Position numbers and translations under genes: made by a program
NCBI RefSeq assembly: GCF_000482385.1
Contig: NZ_AXVD01000014.1
Span: 62,001 to 126,000, forward strand
From: Nocardia sp. CNY236
Lineage (GTDB): Bacteria > Actinomycetota > Actinomycetes > Mycobacteriales > Mycobacteriaceae
Reading direction: 5' to 3'
DNA: 64,000 nucleotides
Part shown: positions 63,321 through 64,000 of the stretch, piece after piece
How positions within the stretch are numbered: position 1 is the first letter of the stretch
How the letters are laid out: every line of letters begins with the position of its first letter
The notes under the pieces: generated by a model
Told to the model about the DNA's origin: nothing
Databases searched by the model: none
What the model saw: the letters and a program-made list of their open reading frames with translations, nothing else

Positions 63321-64000
63321 ATGGCAGCAGGTAAGCCCTCCAAGGAAGCGAAGGCTGCGGCGAAAGCGGCCCGCAAACAGCAGTCCAAAGAACGCCGCAG
63401 GCAACTGTGGCAGGCGTTCCAGATGCAGCGTAAGGAAGACAAGCTGCTGCTGCCGTTGATGATCGGCGCCGTGCTGGCCAGCGTCGCCGTCGCTGTGATC
63501 ATCGGGCTGATCGTCGGGCTGACCTGGTTTCTGGTACCGCTGGGCGTGGTGCTCGGCGCACTGATCGCCTTCATCATCTTCGGCCGGCGCGTGCAGAAGA
63601 ACGTCTATCGGAAGGCGGAGGGCCAAGCCGGAGCTGCGGCCTGGGTGCTGGACAACATGCAGGGGAAGTGGCGGGTGAGCAATGGCATCGCTGCGACCAC
63701 GCAGCTCGACGCGGTGCACCGGGTGATCGGTATGCCTGGCGTGGTACTGGTCGCCGAGGGCTCGCCGCAGCGGGTGAAGTCGTTGTTGGCGCAGGAGAAG
63801 AAGCGCACCGCGCGCCTGATCGGCGATACCCCGATCTACGACATCGTCATCGGCAACGACGAGGGGCAGGTTCCGCTCAAAGAGCTGCAGCGTTACCTGA
63901 CCAAGCTGCCTCGCAACATCAACACCAAACGTATGGATCTCATCGAAGGTCGACTGGCAGCGCTGAGCGCGCGGGGAGGGCCCGCCTTACCGAAGGGTCC
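63321..64000 (+). CDS. DUF4191 membrane protein (Rv2219-like), 5' part
   Basis: The frame is open to the window end. The product starts with a basic Ala/Lys-rich helix (KPSKEAKAAAKAARKQQSK), has two membrane helices (about 48-70 and 73-92) and a soluble domain with VLDNMQGKWRVSNG, VGMPGVVLV-like GMPGVVLVAEG and DIVIGNDEGQVPLKELQRY. This matches the conserved actinobacterial DUF4191 family next to lipA/glnA1 in mycobacteria. TATTGT (63307-63312) lies eight bases before the ATG, suggesting a leaderless start. The gene's function is unknown. Confidence 0.88.
   Translation, partial: MAAGKPSKEAKAAAKAARKQQSKERRRQLWQAFQMQRKEDKLLLPLMIGAVLASVAVAVIIGLIVGLTWFLVPLGVVLGALIAFIIFGRRVQKNVYRKAEGQAGAAAWVLDNMQGKWRVSNGIAATTQLDAVHRVIGMPGVVLVAEGSPQRVKSLLAQEKKRTARLIGDTPIYDIVIGNDEGQVPLKELQRYLTKLPRNINTKRMDLIEGRLAALSARGGPALPKG

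Overview
The window is GC-rich actinobacterial DNA and most resembles Nocardia or a close mycolic-acid-containing relative. The evidence is a FAS-II mycolate operon with a single KasA-type ketosynthase, DUF3558 lipoproteins, an ESX-type PE/PPE-like plus EspG module, many GTG/TTG starts, and gene order that follows two blocks of the Mycobacterium tuberculosis chromosome. The M. tuberculosis locus names below come from memory of that genome, not from a search.

Layout. (1) 1-7.6 kb: 3' part of aceE, a PucR/MabR-type regulator, fabD, acpM, kasA and accD6, matching Rv2241-Rv2247 without kasB. (2) 7.7-12.2 kb: lineage-specific genes, namely a lone DNA adenine methyltransferase, a tiny ORF, alanine dehydrogenase and an ECF41 (SigJ-type) sigma factor with a recognisable own promoter. 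(3) 12.3-19.7 kb: cobD, SURF1, ptpA, a cobC-like aminotransferase, NIF3, a membrane protein, a zinc-ribbon protein and RNase H/phosphatase. This is the Rv2236c-Rv2228c block, inverted relative to the aceE block and without ptkA. (4) 20-33 kb: a probable natural-product locus inserted in that block. It holds a flavin monooxygenase fused to a PapA5/condensation-like domain, a bimodular NRPS (C-A-PCP-C-A-PCP-TE), an alpha/beta hydrolase, the RNase P RNA gene, and a PhyH dioxygenase with an acetoacetate-decarboxylase-like protein. (5) 33.5-46.8 kb: conserved block resumes with a CHAD protein, proline iminopeptidase, a lipoprotein, panB, caeA, glnA2 and glnE, then an EEP-family membrane protein and an AGCS symporter.

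(6) 46.6-54.4 kb: two tandem EamA exporters, then a run of six minus-strand genes, most overlapping by 4 nt. These are an unusual resolvase-like/HATPase-like protein, a second resolvase-like protein, a 61-aa protein, a DEAD/DEAH helicase with four helicase-associated repeats, an AraC regulator and a VOC protein. (7) 54.4-56 kb: an XRE (DUF5753)-DUF397 pair behind a cluster of palindromes. (8) 56.2-60.3 kb: a small orphan ESX substrate module (PE-like, PPE-like, EspG) bracketed by two nearly identical DUF3558 lipoprotein genes. (9) 60.3-64 kb: monoacylglycerol lipase, M20 peptidase, a TY-Chap-like protein and the start of a DUF4191 membrane protein.

No tRNA, CRISPR array, insertion sequence or prophage was seen. 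The best candidates for undescribed biology are the monooxygenase-acyltransferase fusion with its NRPS (20-30 kb) and the helicase operon (49-54 kb).
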